Under the pieces are notes generated by a model. That model did no database searches and was not told the origin of the DNA. It was given only the letters and a program-made list of their open reading frames with translations. A program made the position numbers and the translations under genes. A stretch of 64,000 bases of DNA from Guillardia theta CCMP2712. Lineage: Eukaryota; Cryptophyceae; Pyrenomonadales; Geminigeraceae. This document shows positions 34,696-46,964 of the stretch, piece by piece; position 1 is the stretch's first letter, and the number at the start of each line of letters is the position of its first letter. The stretch is from NCBI RefSeq assembly GCF_000315625.1, contig NW_005434626.1, positions 37,229 through 101,228 of the forward strand, read 5' to 3'.

Positions 34696-35577
34696 TTAAA
34701 AGGTCGGCCTCCATTCCATAACAAGAGGATCATTCATTCCTCCTCCACGTAGATCTCGCGCGAGTGCTTGCAACCGTCGAGAAGCGAGCTCATCCTCCAC
34801 TTGGCTCCAAGAGAGAGACTCTGACTGTGCTTCCACTTGTCTCGGGAGGTTCCAACAGCTGTAGTCCATCATGGAAGTAGCAGGAGAAGAACTGTCCGAA
34901 TAACAGGACTTGGGAATAGGAACAATACTTGAGCTCAAGAAGAAAGGAAAACATCTTTCTTCGACTTCGGACAGATCTTCATTGCTCGTGCCGCTGGTAT
35001 CAGTCATGGTGGTTGAGTGGAGGTAATCTAAATCATCTCCCAACTGCTCCTCCACCGGCGATTCTGATTTTTCCATAAGCGGCCAAGTGATGGAGTCTAG
35101 TGCTGAGAGATCACTCTCCAACTTCTTGTTCTTCATGTTCGCTCGCCGACGCCTTGGCTTAGAGTCCTTGGATCCAATGGGTCGACCAGGAGATCTCATC
35201 TTGATGCCCTTGGGTCTTATGATCTTGCTGCCGTCCTGTAGCTTGTCCTCTGACTTGACAAGGCCAGAGTCCAGGCCCTCTCCTTGAGCGCTGTTTGCAT
35301 ATGCGTCCTTGGTTGCATGCGCCCACGTCCGACGATTCCACACATCTCGGACGGCTTTGGGACTGACACCAAACTTTTTGGCAAGCAATTGGCTGTTCCC
35401 AGCAAGCTTGCTGGGGTTGGGATCGTCTTTGTCTGGAGGGCGCAAAGCATAGATCAAGGCTGCTTGTTCCTTTGTCAAGGTCGCCCGAAACCTGCGACGA
35501 GCAGGTCGTCCTTGACCTCCAGCTGCAGGGCCCAGCGCCTGTTTCGAGGTTGCGGCAGAGCCGCTAAAAGTGTTCAT
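34696..35577 (-). CDS. HTH-type DNA-binding protein with AT-hook (293 aa)
   Basis: A single-exon nuclear-type regulator. Residues about 30-95 form a helix-turn-helix-like unit (TLTKEQAALIYALRP, then KKFGVSPKAVRDVWNRRTW) of a kind I associate with algal and other protist genomes in many copies per genome. About 50 residues later comes a canonical AT-hook, SPGRPIGSKDSKPRRRR, with the GRP core. The C-terminal half is acidic and Ser-rich (for example TDTSGTSNEDLSEVEER), as in transcription activation domains. Start chosen at MNTFSGSAATS (35577); an in-frame ATG at 35616 would add 13 residues, but a good acceptor (TTCTTTTTCAG) lies between them. DNA target and regulated genes are unknown. Confidence 0.75.
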   Translation of the reverse strand: MNTFSGSAATSKQALGPAAGGQGRPARRRFRATLTKEQAALIYALRPPDKDDPNPSKLAGNSQLLAKKFGVSPKAVRDVWNRRTWAHATKDAYANSAQGEGLDSGLVKSEDKLQDGSKIIRPKGIKMRSPGRPIGSKDSKPRRRRANMKNKKLESDLSALDSITWPLMEKSESPVEEQLGDDLDYLHSTTMTDTSGTSNEDLSEVEERCFPFFLSSSIVPIPKSCYSDSSSPATSMMDYSCWNLPRQVEAQSESLSWSQVEDELASRRLQALARDLRGGGMNDPLVMEWRPTF

Positions 35578-37192
35578 CGTTCTGACTGAAAAAGAAGAGA
35601 ACGTACTATCCAGCATCCGAGCAATCAATTGTTCAAACAACTTCTAACTCTCGTCATACACGGGTACAGATAACAACCAGCGAGCACAAGGAATGGTGGA
35701 GTGAAGGTTCGAAGGAGAAGGGAGATGGGCTGGAAAGAATTCAGCTCAATGAAGAGAAGTGAGAGGATGAGCAAGTGGTCAGAAGAGCAGTGTTGAACAC
35801 GAAGGCGGAACAATGTGAGTGTGTGGCAACAAGGGGAAAGGATTGGGGGCAGGGAAGCAGCGACAGACTAGGTAGGGTCCAGAAGAGGGGAGAAGGGAGG
35901 GTAGTCCACCGGAAAACACTATCAAATTTCAATCGATGGGGTGGGTCAGGATGGGTAGTGGATAATCAAGGGTAGGTGGTACATAATTCTCAGAATGACC
36001 AGGGTCATTTCCTAACAAAGATCTCTATTATGTACGGGTGTGAATATTTGGGTAGGGGTACTTTCCGCTATCCCTGACGAAAATTTAGGTGGGGGTGGCA
36101 CTGATTAACGATCTCGGGGGACGAGATACCGCAGGGGCCAAAAAGAAGCCATTTGGGACCACCCCCCCCCTGTATCCCACTGATTCCTTAGAAAATAACC
36201 CCTACATCGATGACCTACCCATCGTTTCAGACATGACAGGTGGGTGGGTCATTCAAAAAGAAAAGAATCTCCATGAGGAGATCACGATCTCCAGGAAGGA
36301 GATACCCCTTTCCCGGATCATCAGGGCCCGCCCCAGTGTCGCGACTGCGGTCCGTGCCCGTGACCATGCGGCCGCCACGACCGTGACTTTTTGAAAGCGA
36401 GCCCGACCTACCGTAGTACTAGTCACTAGGGCAGCGCGGGTAGCAGTGCGGCGCCGTGCCCGCGACCCGCCCGGCCGGGCCGGGCGGGCGGGCGGCGGGG
36501 CGCACTCGCCGCACAGGCTGCGGCACCACCGTGACGAGGCTCAGTGCAGCCGCTGCCCGGCGGGGGGCCGGCCGCCCGGCGCCGCCGACTCGGCCCGGTC
36601 GGACTCAGTCTCGCCGGCCCCCGCCGGGCCCGAGTCACGCCGGTCCGCCGGCCCGCCGAGCAGGCCGCCCGGCCGCGCGGCCCGCGCCGGCGCCTAGGCC
36701 AGTCACTGAGTCAGTGCGACATTGCTAAGTTGTGGCACGTTGCCGGGCCCCGGGCCTCGAGACTCTCTTACACCGGGAGAGCAGAATGATGCCCTGGCAG
36801 AACCTCAGGCAGACAACGCAAACGGGTGGAGGAAGGGGAAGAGGAGGGAGGAAGAGGAGGGAGGAAGAGGAGGGAAGCTGAGGAGCTGAGGGAGGAACTC
36901 ACAGCGATATCAGAAGACCTGCAATAGATAGCGAGAGCAGAAGGGAGATCGAATTTGAGAGGGATGGAGACAGTTGCGAGTGGAAAGTGAAATTTAGAGA
37001 AATTTGCCACGAATGGAAGTTTTTTCCCGGGGGCAAGGAGGGATGAAAGATCCACAGGATACTTTTTACTTATGGATATACTCGATGATGGGGGAAGTGG
37101 GATAGGGACAGAGTGATACTGAAAAGCGAGTTCAGTTCTGATGTGTTTTCCACCAGGGTATGTTGACGCAGCTTCAAATTTCGAGGTGCGGC
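35578..37192. other. Intergenic region with GGGGTGG tracts and a GC-rich island
   Basis: Purine-rich sequence to 35920, then GGGGT/GGTGG and CCACCCCCC words to about 36260, then an extreme GC-rich island at about 36310-36760 (CCGGCCGGGCC type words). It ends in purine-rich repeats (GGAGGGAGGAAGA) at 36840-36880. An open frame at 36089-36394 spans two of these compositional blocks and lacks support. The promoter of the mitochondrial-protein gene is presumably within the last 300 bp. Confidence 0.55.
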
Positions 37193-38602
37193 ATGCAGCG
37201 CACGGCAAGAGTGTTTCGAGCATGCGTCCAGGCAGTCAAGCCTTGTGACGGAGCATCTATCCCAAGGTTGAGCTCTTTGAGACAGCCAGCTGCTCAGAGC
37301 CGAACCTTGCGGACGTTGGTATGGTCGCAAAGCGCACGAGGTGGTTCAGCAGCGGCAAGTCCCGACATGAACAAGTTGATTTGGAGCGGGAGGGCGTTGG
37401 GGTGTCTGGCGATTGGTGGTATAGCCATTGCGTTGCCAAATACTTCATACTCAGAGGGAAAGCCGCAGTTAACTCACCTTGAGCAAGTAGTCCAATCGCA
37501 GGTATCTGACAAGTCTAAGGCAAACAAAATCATTCATCTGGGATTGCATCACCTTGAAATAGAGAAGCTCGATGCGATGTTCCAGCATAAAGATGGAGAG
37601 TTAAAGCTAGCAAAGGATACTTTGAGCAAAGAAGACTTTCATTCTGGCCTGAAACTTCTTGGAGTGCAGAAGGAGGATGAAATTGATTCTTTGTTTGATA
37701 TCCTGCAGAAGCAAGGACAGATCGATCGCAACATTTTCCTTGCTAGTGTGGTAGCTGCAAGCGCACACAGTGAAGAGGTGAAACTTCGCTCACTCTTTCA
37801 GTTGGCCAGCAAGGGTAGCAATGCGGCGAGCAGGCTGTCCCTCGAGCAAGTCCTCACAAGTTTGTTTGAAGCTGCTCTCCTGCTCACAGACGGTCATGCG
37901 TTCGACCACGCGAAGCTCGACAGCCTGGGCCTCAACAAGGAGCAGGCGGTGAGTAGTTTAGTGCAGCAGGCAATCAACGAGATGGCGGGTCCCAAGGCAA
38001 AGAACATCTCTGACTTGGAGTTTAACGCCTGGAGCTCGCGACATTCGTCCTGCGAATCTGCATACAGTCATCTCCTACACGCCGCCCAAGGGAGCAGGGA
38101 AGCGCATGAGCTCGATCCCACGCGCTACGGAGGGTACGCGTTCCTGTTGGCAAGGTTCGCCAAGTTCGCTCAAGCCAAGGTGAGGTTCCTCGCCTTCACC
38201 TCCGACGTAGGGGAAGCGATGCGGCCTGTGGTGCCGGTCTGGATGGTCAACGCGACTTACGCCATCGCCATTGGCTACTGCGTGACTGACGTGGCGATCG
38301 TGGGGTATCAGGAGCACAAGAGGAACGGGAATGTGGTGCGAGCGGTCACGTTCCAAACCATCTTCCAGGGTTTGGCGTCTATCGCCCTCCCCTTCGCTAT
38401 CATTCACACCAGCGTGCATGCCTGCCACAAGGCCTTGAAGCAACGTGCCCCCAAGTACGCTCAGATCGGCCCGACGATTCTGGGGCTGGCCATCATTCCC
38501 TTTCTTCCTATGGTGTGTGACGAGCCCGTGGAGCACCTGCTGGAGTACGCCTTCGACAAGGCCTGGCCGGTGGAGGGCGACCATCACCACAAGGATGATT
38601 GA
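37193..38602 (+). CDS. MTFP1: MTFP1/MTP18-like mitochondrial inner-membrane protein with an extended N-terminal domain (469 aa)
   Basis: MTFP1 family proteins sit in the mitochondrial inner membrane and influence fission and bioenergetics. The C-terminal 180 residues carry the family features: AKVRFLAFTSDVGEAMRPVV, a first helix (YAIAIGYCVTDVAIVGY), a second (IFQGLASIALPFAIIH), and PTILGLAIIPFLPM followed by DEPVEHLLEYAF. The N-terminus is Arg/Ser-rich without acids (MQRTARVFRACVQAVK), a good mitochondrial presequence, then a short hydrophobic segment (ALGCLAIGGIAIAL). Between them about 200 residues look helical, with EF-hand-like spacing (EDFHSGLKLLGVQKEDEID; LFDILQKQGQIDRNIFLASV) but without a full set of calcium ligands. 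Animal MTFP1 is about 166 residues, so this is much longer. Single exon. An ATG at 37160 is in frame but 37193 better fits a presequence. Confidence 0.82.
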   Translation: MQRTARVFRACVQAVKPCDGASIPRLSSLRQPAAQSRTLRTLVWSQSARGGSAAASPDMNKLIWSGRALGCLAIGGIAIALPNTSYSEGKPQLTHLEQVVQSQVSDKSKANKIIHLGLHHLEIEKLDAMFQHKDGELKLAKDTLSKEDFHSGLKLLGVQKEDEIDSLFDILQKQGQIDRNIFLASVVAASAHSEEVKLRSLFQLASKGSNAASRLSLEQVLTSLFEAALLLTDGHAFDHAKLDSLGLNKEQAVSSLVQQAINEMAGPKAKNISDLEFNAWSSRHSSCESAYSHLLHAAQGSREAHELDPTRYGGYAFLLARFAKFAQAKVRFLAFTSDVGEAMRPVVPVWMVNATYAIAIGYCVTDVAIVGYQEHKRNGNVVRAVTFQTIFQGLASIALPFAIIHTSVHACHKALKQRAPKYAQIGPTILGLAIIPFLPMVCDEPVEHLLEYAFDKAWPVEGDHHHKDD

Positions 38603-38712
38603 GAGTCTAGGGAGGCGTGCAATCTTGCTCTCAGGTGCACAGAGCACAATCAGAGCGCGCAAACGTTACCCACGTAGTTTTTCCTCGCACTACTCTCCAG
38701 TTTTGAAGTCAG

Positions 38713-40268
38713 CTATTCAAAAATGCGCAAAATCGTCTCTAAAATCAATGTCCATGAGCTTTTAAGCATCTCCCTCGTTCGTACAGAACACGCTGCAGAT
38801 GTCTGTTGAACCACAACAAGTCCAGTGGTGTCTGTCAACATGTCAGCATGTCCAAGAAGCTCACAGCAATAGAGGCTCACTCTCCACCGAAGGCGTACTT
38901 CTCTTGATGCAGGCATCCGTTGCTTCCGTCGCATGAGCCCAACGTCCAATACCTGAAAGCGAATCAGACGAGGCGAAGCAGCAAGAAGGCTCCTACCCAA
39001 CAAGCTGCTCTCCCCATTTTCCTGTGTATTGAACCTAGCGAAGGCAGGTGAGGCCCTGGCATCAAGAGAAGACTGGAGACCTCGTCGTGTCGTCGTTTAC
39101 CAGCATTGTCTGCTGTCGGTGAGATGGCTTCTACTAGCGCCTTGTGCGTCATCCTTCCACTTCCGACTGCTGGGTGTCTTCCAACCTAGAGGGGAGAGAT
39201 AAGTCGTCGATGTAGTCAACATTCACAACAACCCCTGTCATAGCCAACCAGGATCTTGCTCGATCAACGAAGGTGTCCTTGAGGGTATTCAGACAACCCT
39301 TGTGCTTGCCAACAGACAACTGACCTTCTCTGGAGGTGCCAACTCGAAAGGTAGACATATGGTTGGGGGCGAATCGCCCTGCAGCCATCAAGTCACAGCT
39401 GGAATGATCATGCACGGAGCGCACCAGTCCGTTGCCATCGTCAGCTTGTTCGATGAGCTCGAAGAGTTTGACCTGCGAATTGACATCGTAAGATACCTCC
39501 AGCTGCCAAGATGCGTCCGCTCTCACCATCGGATCGTTGGTCTCCTCGACGTGAAAGTATCCACTTTCCTTCAAGATCCCTCCTACAGCTGTCGCAACCT
39601 GCAGCTCCGTTATCACAAGTGGAGGCCGCGGACAGCCGCACCTGCTCTGGCGTGAGCGGGTCATCAGGGTACTGAGTTGTCCATTGCTTTGAGAACATGT
39701 TGCTGTCCATCCGACCGCCAGCTTGTTGGAGAATCATGGCAGCGCGCTGCGTGAGTGAGTGAGGTGAAATCAGACCAGAAGGAGAGCAGATCACCTGCAG
39801 GAAAGCCATGACTTCACACTCCATGCAGTGCTGCTCATCGGGGTTCGACGAGTGTCGCCCGTGAGGGCATCCGCCTTCTGTGTTGGAAGGGCGCGAAGAC
39901 GTTTGATTCTGCCCTCCTTCAGCCCCATGCGCTTCAAGCCCGGCATCGGACTTTGGCACAGGGTCTGAAGACCCTCCTCGAAGCTTGAGGGCCATGCTCG
40001 CTTGTCGACAGTGCCCGCATAGAGAGCTCGCAGGGTGGAGAGAGAGGCAGGAGAGGAGTCTGGTGGACGATTGTTTGGTGGTAGCTTGGCAGCCAGAGGC
40101 AAAGTGAGAGACATCAGAAGCGGAGTGAAGCTGGGAGAAGAAGGTGGGAGACGAGGAGGAGGGGAATGAAGAGGGAAAGGAGGAGGAGGAGGAGGAGGGG
40201 AAGGAGAAGGAGGACGAGGAGGATGAGGCAGCCACCAGCATAACCGCCAGGGCTCGGAGGGCAGCCAT
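38713..40268 (-). CDS. Predicted secretory-pathway protein, unknown, 3' exons uncertain
   Basis: Not recognised. Exons 40268-39795, 39746-39642 and from 39598 onward join in frame. The first 40 residues combine a signal peptide core (ALRALAVMLVAASS) with a Ser/Phe/Pro-rich segment, and about 60 residues later comes MALKLRGG, a motif often seen after leaders in algal secretory or plastid proteins. A Cys/His cluster (GGCPHGRH, QHCMECEVMAF) could bind metal. The third exon codes a compact domain (LKESGYFHVEETNDPMV, then ASWQLEVSYDV). Downstream exons probably exist: acceptors before 39179, 39040 and 38967 are good, and two frames remain open, one ending in GSCDGSNGCLHQEKYAFGGE. I could not decide which is real. 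Confidence 0.5.
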
Positions 40269-40629
40269 GCCGCTCTCGTGATACTACTGCTGCCTCAGGG
40301 CTTGTTGTAGTGATTATCCCTATGATTGAAAGAGAGTATGCAGCTGTCTTTTGAATTCTCATAAATATTATGCTGAGGCAAGGTATATTCTCTTTTATTA
40401 GTTTTTAAAAGAATCAGGCAGTCACAAAAAGATTATATATCTCTGAGCAAACTATTGTCAAAATCATGTCTTTCCCTACAAATTTAAATCAATATATATA
40501 AGTTTTGTATATTGCTATTAGCTGTTTGTATGAGCATATATAGCCTTTCAATATATATATTTGTTCAATAAAAATAGAGTTATATTTTAAGGCGAGGGGT
40601 CCGTTGGCGCGAATTTGAAATCATCGGAC
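40269..40629. other. AT-rich divergent promoter region
   Basis: Strongly AT-rich (runs such as AATATATATATAAG), lying between the start of the minus-strand secretory protein and the start of the XMAP215 gene. No coding sequence. It is a likely bidirectional promoter by position; TATA-like words are too frequent here to single one out. Confidence 0.5.
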
Positions 40630-43600
40630 ATGGCGGAAGACGCGATGGGCATGGATGGAGGAGGAGGAGGAGGAGGAGGAGAAGCGGCGGCTGCAGGGTG
40701 TAAGGATGACTCTCCTCTTACTGCAAGACTTGAGAGCAAGGCATGGAAGACCCGTATGGAGGCCTACATCGAGCTTGCTGAGGTAATATGTGTTTCTTGA
40801 TCGTGCCCTTGTTTGTTCGATTGGTGCATGTTTTGCATCCCCCCCCCCCTCGGTTTAATTAATAACTTGGACAACAATTTCGACTTGATGTCGTTTACCA
40901 GCTGGACACTTGACGTGTTTGACTCGGTTGATCTCACAGATGCTCTCGAATGTGGAAGAGGGCGACGCATGCCTCGAGGAGTTTGGCCCCTTCATCTCGA
41001 AAGCAGTGTCAGACAGCAACGTGAATGCGCAAGATAAGGGGATTGATGCAGGAATCAGCTTCGTCAAGAAAGCTTCAGGTCAACTCTTATCAAAGGTTGC
41101 AGCAAGTATCATTTCCAAAGCGGTAGAGAAGGCCTTCGTTCAGGCCAAGTGCAAAGCGAAGGCGCAGGAGCTTTCCCTGGCATTGATCGAGGCGGATTGC
41201 GGAGAGATCGTGACAGACGAGCTGATCAAGGGCTGTGGCAACAAACAGCCTAAGATCTCTGGAGCAGCTGCCGAATGCTTGCGATCGGCCGTTCAAAGCT
41301 TCGGGTTGCGAGCGCTTGGTCCTCAATCTAAGGCTGTTGTGAAGTTGTCAGTCACATTGTTCGATAGCACCGTGGCGGCAGTGAGAGCAGAAGCGCTTCC
41401 TCTCGCCGTCGAGCTGCACAAGTACATGGGAGCTGCTCTCCGCCCCAGCTATGACAACCTTCGTCCCGCCCAGCAGAAGGAGATGGACGAGGCGTTTGCC
41501 TCTGCTGGACCCCCGCAACCGACGAGGGAGACTCGATCTTCGGCATCGAGAAGTGCTCTTGCAAGCAGTCAATCCGCTTCTTCCTCCGCCAAAGACAGCG
41601 CCGCTTCCGCCCCCGCCCCCGCCCCCGCCGCTGATGTCGATCCCATGGACTTCTTTGATCCGGTAGAAATCTTGAGCAAACTACCCAACGGGTGGTGCGA
41701 CAAGGTCCTTGCAGCCCCCAAGTGGCAGGAGAAGAAGGAGATGATCGATAACCTGATCGAACTGGCCAGTGCTCCGAAACTCGCGTCCGGGGACTACCTG
41801 GAGATCGTCAAGACCCTCAAGAGACTCGCAAACGACTCGATGGTCGTCGTCGTCTCCACGGCCATCACCGCTGTCGGGCTGTTGGCTCGGGGCCTGCGCA
41901 AGGAGTTCTCTCAGGGAGGGCGGATGATCTTCTCGACTCTTCTTGATCGTCTCAAGGAGAAGGACAACCGCGTGAAGGAGTCCGTGCACTCCACCTTGGA
42001 CTCCTTGACAGGCAAGTGCGTGGCGCTGGCAGACGTGATGGAGGACCTCTGTACAGCGCTGGGACCCAAAGGGAACCCAAAGTCCAAGGTTGAGATCTTG
42101 AAATACTTGAAGAGAGTAACGGATGCGAAAAGTTGCACTGTAAGCTTCCGAATACTCGGCATGTTCGACCACTAACTTGTTCTTGCATCGCAGATACAAC
42201 CAAAGAACCTCAAGCCATTAGTCGATTTGTTGATCAAAGGTGTTGACGATAGCGCTCCTGATATCAGGGAGGCCTCTTGCGCGGTCGTTGCCTCCTTCGT
42301 GACAGTGTGCGGTATGCCAAGTATGAAGGGTTTCCTTGACGCTCTAGATGACAAGAAGAAGAAGAAGATCGAGTCCATGCTCGAGGGCCCCGGCCAAACT
42401 GAAGCTCCTCAACCTCCTGCGCCTGCGGCTGCGGCTGTGAGGAAATCGAGCACGAGCATCAAGAGCGAACCTTCAGCCCCCAAGGAAACGGCAGCAGTGA
42501 AACCAGCAGCCAAGAAAGTCGCCAAGCCAGCGGCTGCTGCGAAACCCGCGAGTGCGAAAGAGACAAGCAGCAATGCCAAGGACTCAAGTGAGACTGACGT
42601 GACTGCCGGGACCCCAGTAGAGCAGCTGGATGCTCTCGTTGAAGAGATTGTCTTGCAGGTAACATGCCTTCACTCCTGTCCTGAGTGAACCTGAACCGCT
42701 TCCTGCAGGAGATCCGCACAAAACTTACCAGCGCGAACTGGAAGGAGAGATTAGAAGGAGCCGAAGCCTTGGAATCGGAGGTGAAAGAGCAGGGCAAAGA
42801 ATATCAAGTAGCTTCCGGTGAAGCAGTCATTCGTCTTCTCAGCAAGACGTTCGTTGAGAAGAAGGAAACAAACTTTCAGGTTGCTCTTCCTGACAATAAG
42901 CGCTCTATGCTCATTCTGGCTCCTCGTAGGTCATGGCCAAGGCTTTTGCGATTGTCCAGTGCATCGCTGAGTTGTGCCCGAAGATGTCGAAGCGTTCAGC
43001 CTTCTGGTTTATCCCGATGCTGCTCGAGAAACTCGGAGACGTGAAGCTCAAGGGCCCGGCAAACGACTGCTTGTTTGCAATGGCTGAAGCCGTCTCCCCG
43101 CAGTTCGTCTTGAATCAAGCTTACGAAGTCTTGCCGAAGCAGAAGAACCCGAAAGTTATGGAGAACTCGATCATGCTGGTGAACTCGATGGTGTCCGACT
43201 TTGGCCTGAAGGTCGTCAAGCCCAAACCTCTTCTTGACTTTGTGAAGACGATGTTGGATCAAACAAACCCGGCGACCAAGAAGGCTGCCGTTGAGCTTGT
43301 CGTTACCATGCGGAAGCATCTTGGACCTGATCTCCGCAATATGTTGAACGACTTGAAACCTGCGCTGTTGTCGACCATCGACGAAGCTTTCTCCAAGGTG
43401 AACAATTTGCGACTCCCCGCATCCTCCTCGCACTCACTTCTGCTCCAGATACAAGACACCGAGGCTGTGCTGGCTCCTAAGCGTCAAGTCAAGTGCGAAG
43501 AAGAGTCAGCAGCTGCTGCGGCTGGGGGAGAGGGCGAGATTGTGAACCTGACGAGCCAGATAGGAGCGCATCTGAAGGCGCTCGGTGACGCAAACTGGAA

Positions 43601-46600
43601 GGAACGACAAGCAGCGATCACCGCCATCGACGAGATCGTCACTCAAGCCAAGCCCCTGGGGTGCACAGGGCCTTACATGGAGGGACAGTGCGGGGAGATG
43701 TGGGCTGCGATGAAGGCGAGGCTGAAGGACAGCAACAAGAATCTGTCGATCCAGGTGTTGGCCCTCCTCGCGAAGATCGCAGATGCTGTTGGAGCCCCGG
43801 TTGACAAGTACAGCAAGCACATCTTCCCCAACATGCTCTCGCTGATTTCAGACAACAAGAAGACTGTCCGTGACGCGGTCCTCAACTGCCTCGAGACCTG
43901 GTCTAAGTACGTGTCCACCGAGACCATCATCAAGTACTTGCCTGTCGCGCTCTCTGTCGATGCCCCTGCTGGACGCGAGGACGCGGTCAAATGGGCCGCA
44001 GAGTACTTGTCGCGTAAGTTGATCTCCTTCTTGTTGCCGACCCTGAGAGCAGTCGCGTGCAGGCACCACCAAGTCCAACGACCTGGACCTCTCCCCCATC
44101 CTGCAGCCTGTGATGGATTGCCTGATGCACAGGGTGGCGGAGGTCAGGAACGGGGCCGAGAGATGTCTGGTCGCCATCTACGTGTGCGGGGGCAGGGAGC
44201 TGATCAATCGAGCCCTGCGAGACATGAAGCCGGCGCAGCTCAAGGGCATCAAACCTCTCTGCGAGAAGGCAGAGAAGGCGGCCATGTCCCAGGCCCCCGG
44301 GAAGGATGCGGACAATCAGGTCGAGCACAAGGTGGAAGAAACGCTGTCGAAGGCAGCGAGCGAGGAGATCAGCCAAGTGGCGACCAAGAAGGCTGTCAAG
44401 GCGGCAGAGAGCTCCAACGAGGCAGTAGAAGCCGCTGCACCGAGTGAAGACCTGGCAGAGAAACCCTTGCTAAGATGCAACAACGGGAAGGAAGCGAGGT
44501 ACAAGAAGTACGGCAAGGCGAAGTGGATCCTGGATGACGCCAAGGAGATAGACAACTTGATCAGCATGGTTGGAGAGCAGATGTTGTCAGTGGCGAACGA
44601 GGACTTGCACAGCAAGTTGTTCAGCAAAGACTTCAAGAAGCAGGTGGACGGGATGAAGGAGTTGACGAGCTTCATTCAAGAGCAGCACCAGCCGTTGATC
44701 GACAATCTGGACCTCATCCTCAAGGTCTGCTCTCTCCGCATGGTCGCCAAGGCCTCCAACACCTCCGTCCTCCTCGGCGTGCTCGACCTCTTGAAGCATT
44801 GCTTCGAGCAGTTGGTCGTTCACAATCACTGCCTGGACGACACGGAGGCTCAGGTGATCCTGCCGGTGCTGATGGAGGAGGTTGGAAGCAACAGCGATGT
44901 GATTCGCAAGTCTGTGCGAGAGCTGCTGAAGAAGGCGACGCAAGTGTATCCCGCCAGCAAGATCTTCTCCTTCGCTCTCGACTCGGCGCAGAACACAAGG
45001 AACCAGCGGTCGCGGGGTGAGATCCTGTCGGAGATGTCGGCCCTTATCGAGAGGCTGGGGCTCGAGCAGGTCTGCACTCCCTCCAAGGCGCTCACAGCCA
45101 TCGCGTCCTTCATCTCCGAGCGCGACCCGCTCGTCAGGAACGCAGCGTGCGATTGCATCGCCGCGGCGTACTCGAGCATGGGAGACAAGGTGTGGAAGTA
45201 CCTCAACAGGCTGGAGGGCAAGGAGAAGGACATGCTGGAGGCGAGGCTCAAGAAGGCGAAGCCGCCGCAGACAAGCGACTTGCCGAGACCCTCGACCTCC
45301 TCGGAGATGCGCCGGTCGATGCCCGAGGTGTCAACAGAGAAGATGGCGGTTACAAGGAGCAGCGTGCCCTCTCTCGAGCCCTCCAGCTTTGTGCCGACGC
45401 CAGTCAAGTGCAAGGAGTCGATCAGTGAGCTCCTGGAGGCCCCGACCCCGACCATCAGCAACATCCGGAGTCGCTTCCAGGCGTCGGAGGTCAAAGCTGA
45501 AGACAAGAGCGACAGCCGTGGCGAGGACGTGCGGGCGATCCTCGCTGAGTTGTCGTCTCCAGCTCCCCTTGAGCAGATCGAGGGGCTGAAGAAGCTCACG
45601 GCGGCCATGGAGAACGATGGCAGCCGGGGGGCGAACCTGAGCAGCAAGGCGGACGAGGTAGTGCAGGCGCTGCGAGGGCTGATGGCTGCAGGGCTTGAGA
45701 GCGATCTCAAGGATGAGAGCGTCTTCCGCGTCGTCAAGTACTCGCTCAACGCTGCCCACATCCTTTTCACCGACAAGTCTGACGCTACCCGGCACGTGAA
45801 GGACTCGACGCTGGGGGCGCTCATCGAAGAGCTTTTGATCCGCCTGCACGACCAGAAGTTTCAGACGGACGAGGCGTACGAGGTGCTGATGAAGGGGATG
45901 AACGAGCTGATGATGAACATCCTGCACAACGGGAACGCGAACCATGTCTTCACGGTCCTGATCCGATTCCTCTACGAAGGAGCTCCCCTCTCCGGGGGAC
46001 GAGATGTAACAGCCGAGTTCACCGACGGCGTTCTGCGTTGCTTGCTGGAGATGGCAAGGAAGATGCAGGTTGTGCTTGTCGTCTCGCCCGCTTGCTCTCT
46101 GACTTGTCGTGTCTGCAGTCGTTCGCTCCTCGCCTCGATATCGACATGCTGCTCTACGACGCTCACATGTTCCTGGTGGCCCATCCTCCCTCCAAGTACC
46201 GGGGGCGAGAGTTCCGCCCCCTCCGCCTCCTCAAGACCATTCTCAACGAGCTGGTGAAGCTCAAGGGCGAAGGCATCCGCCAGCACCTCACCCTCGTCCC
46301 CGTCGAGTCGAAGCCAACGCTCTGCTCGTACCTTGAGCTCGTCCTGCAGCAGCACGCGAGCAAGGCAGGCGGAGCGAAGCCGTCGGGAGGAGAGGACATC
46401 TCCGCGATCTTCGACAAAATCGGGAGCAGAGATAAGGACGTGGCGAAGGAGGTGAGACGAGGAGGAGGAGGAGGAGGAGGAGAGCTGAATGCATTCAGGG
46501 CTTCAAACTGCTCTACCTCTACAAGCTCAACCACCCTGACTTCAGCCTCGACCAATACCTCTCCGGCAGGTCTCCGCAGTTCCAGGTAAGAAGATGCTGC

Positions 46601-46964
46601 TGCTGGGCTGCTGGGGTCTGACGTTTGGCAGGAGCACGTGCACAAGAACCTCGCCAAGGTGCAGGCGCAGCATGAGGCCGCGAGCAGCGCGAGCAGCATG
46701 CCGCTCCAGAGCGCCATGTCCATCGCCAACAAGGGGATGACGCCCCTCGACCTCAAGCCAAGCGGCGCTGGTGCTCTGCTGGACAAGCTTCAAGGGATCC
46801 GAAGTCAGCTGGGGATCGGAGGGGCGGGGCAGGAGGCAGAGGCGGCAGGAGAGAAGGAGGAAGAGGAGGAGAAGGAGAGCAGACAGGCAGACGAGAACAG
46901 AAGCAGCTTGACCAGCTCGTCTGTCGTCAGCCTCCAGGAACGTCTCGCCAAGTTGCGATCGTAG
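40630..46964 (+). CDS. CKAP5: XMAP215/CKAP5/MOR1-family microtubule polymerase (1926 aa)
   Basis: TOG-domain proteins of this family bind tubulin dimers and add them to microtubule plus ends, and organise spindle and cortical arrays. Ten exons (40630-40782, 40940-42139, 42194-42658, 42709-42879, 42930-43397, 43449-44013, 44063-46068, 46119-46451, 46499-46585, 46632-46964) sum to a whole number of codons. TOG1 starts with ESKAWKTRMEAYIELAE; TOG2 follows EILSKLPNGW; TOG3 and TOG4 start with LTSANWKERLEGAEALE and ALGDANWKERQAAITAIDE; TOG5 lies around LFSKDFKKQVDGMKELTSF. Linkers are Ala/Ser/Lys/Pro-rich. The C-terminal helical domain ends in the family-typical LLYLYKLNHPDFSLDQYL and SLQERLAKLRS. 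Length is close to the usual 2000 residues, so it looks full and functional. Confidence 0.93.

Noticed and set aside
36089-36394. 101-codon plus-strand frame
   Set aside because: Crosses a GGGGT-type tract into a GC island, has no donor, acceptor or family similarity, and looks like chance.
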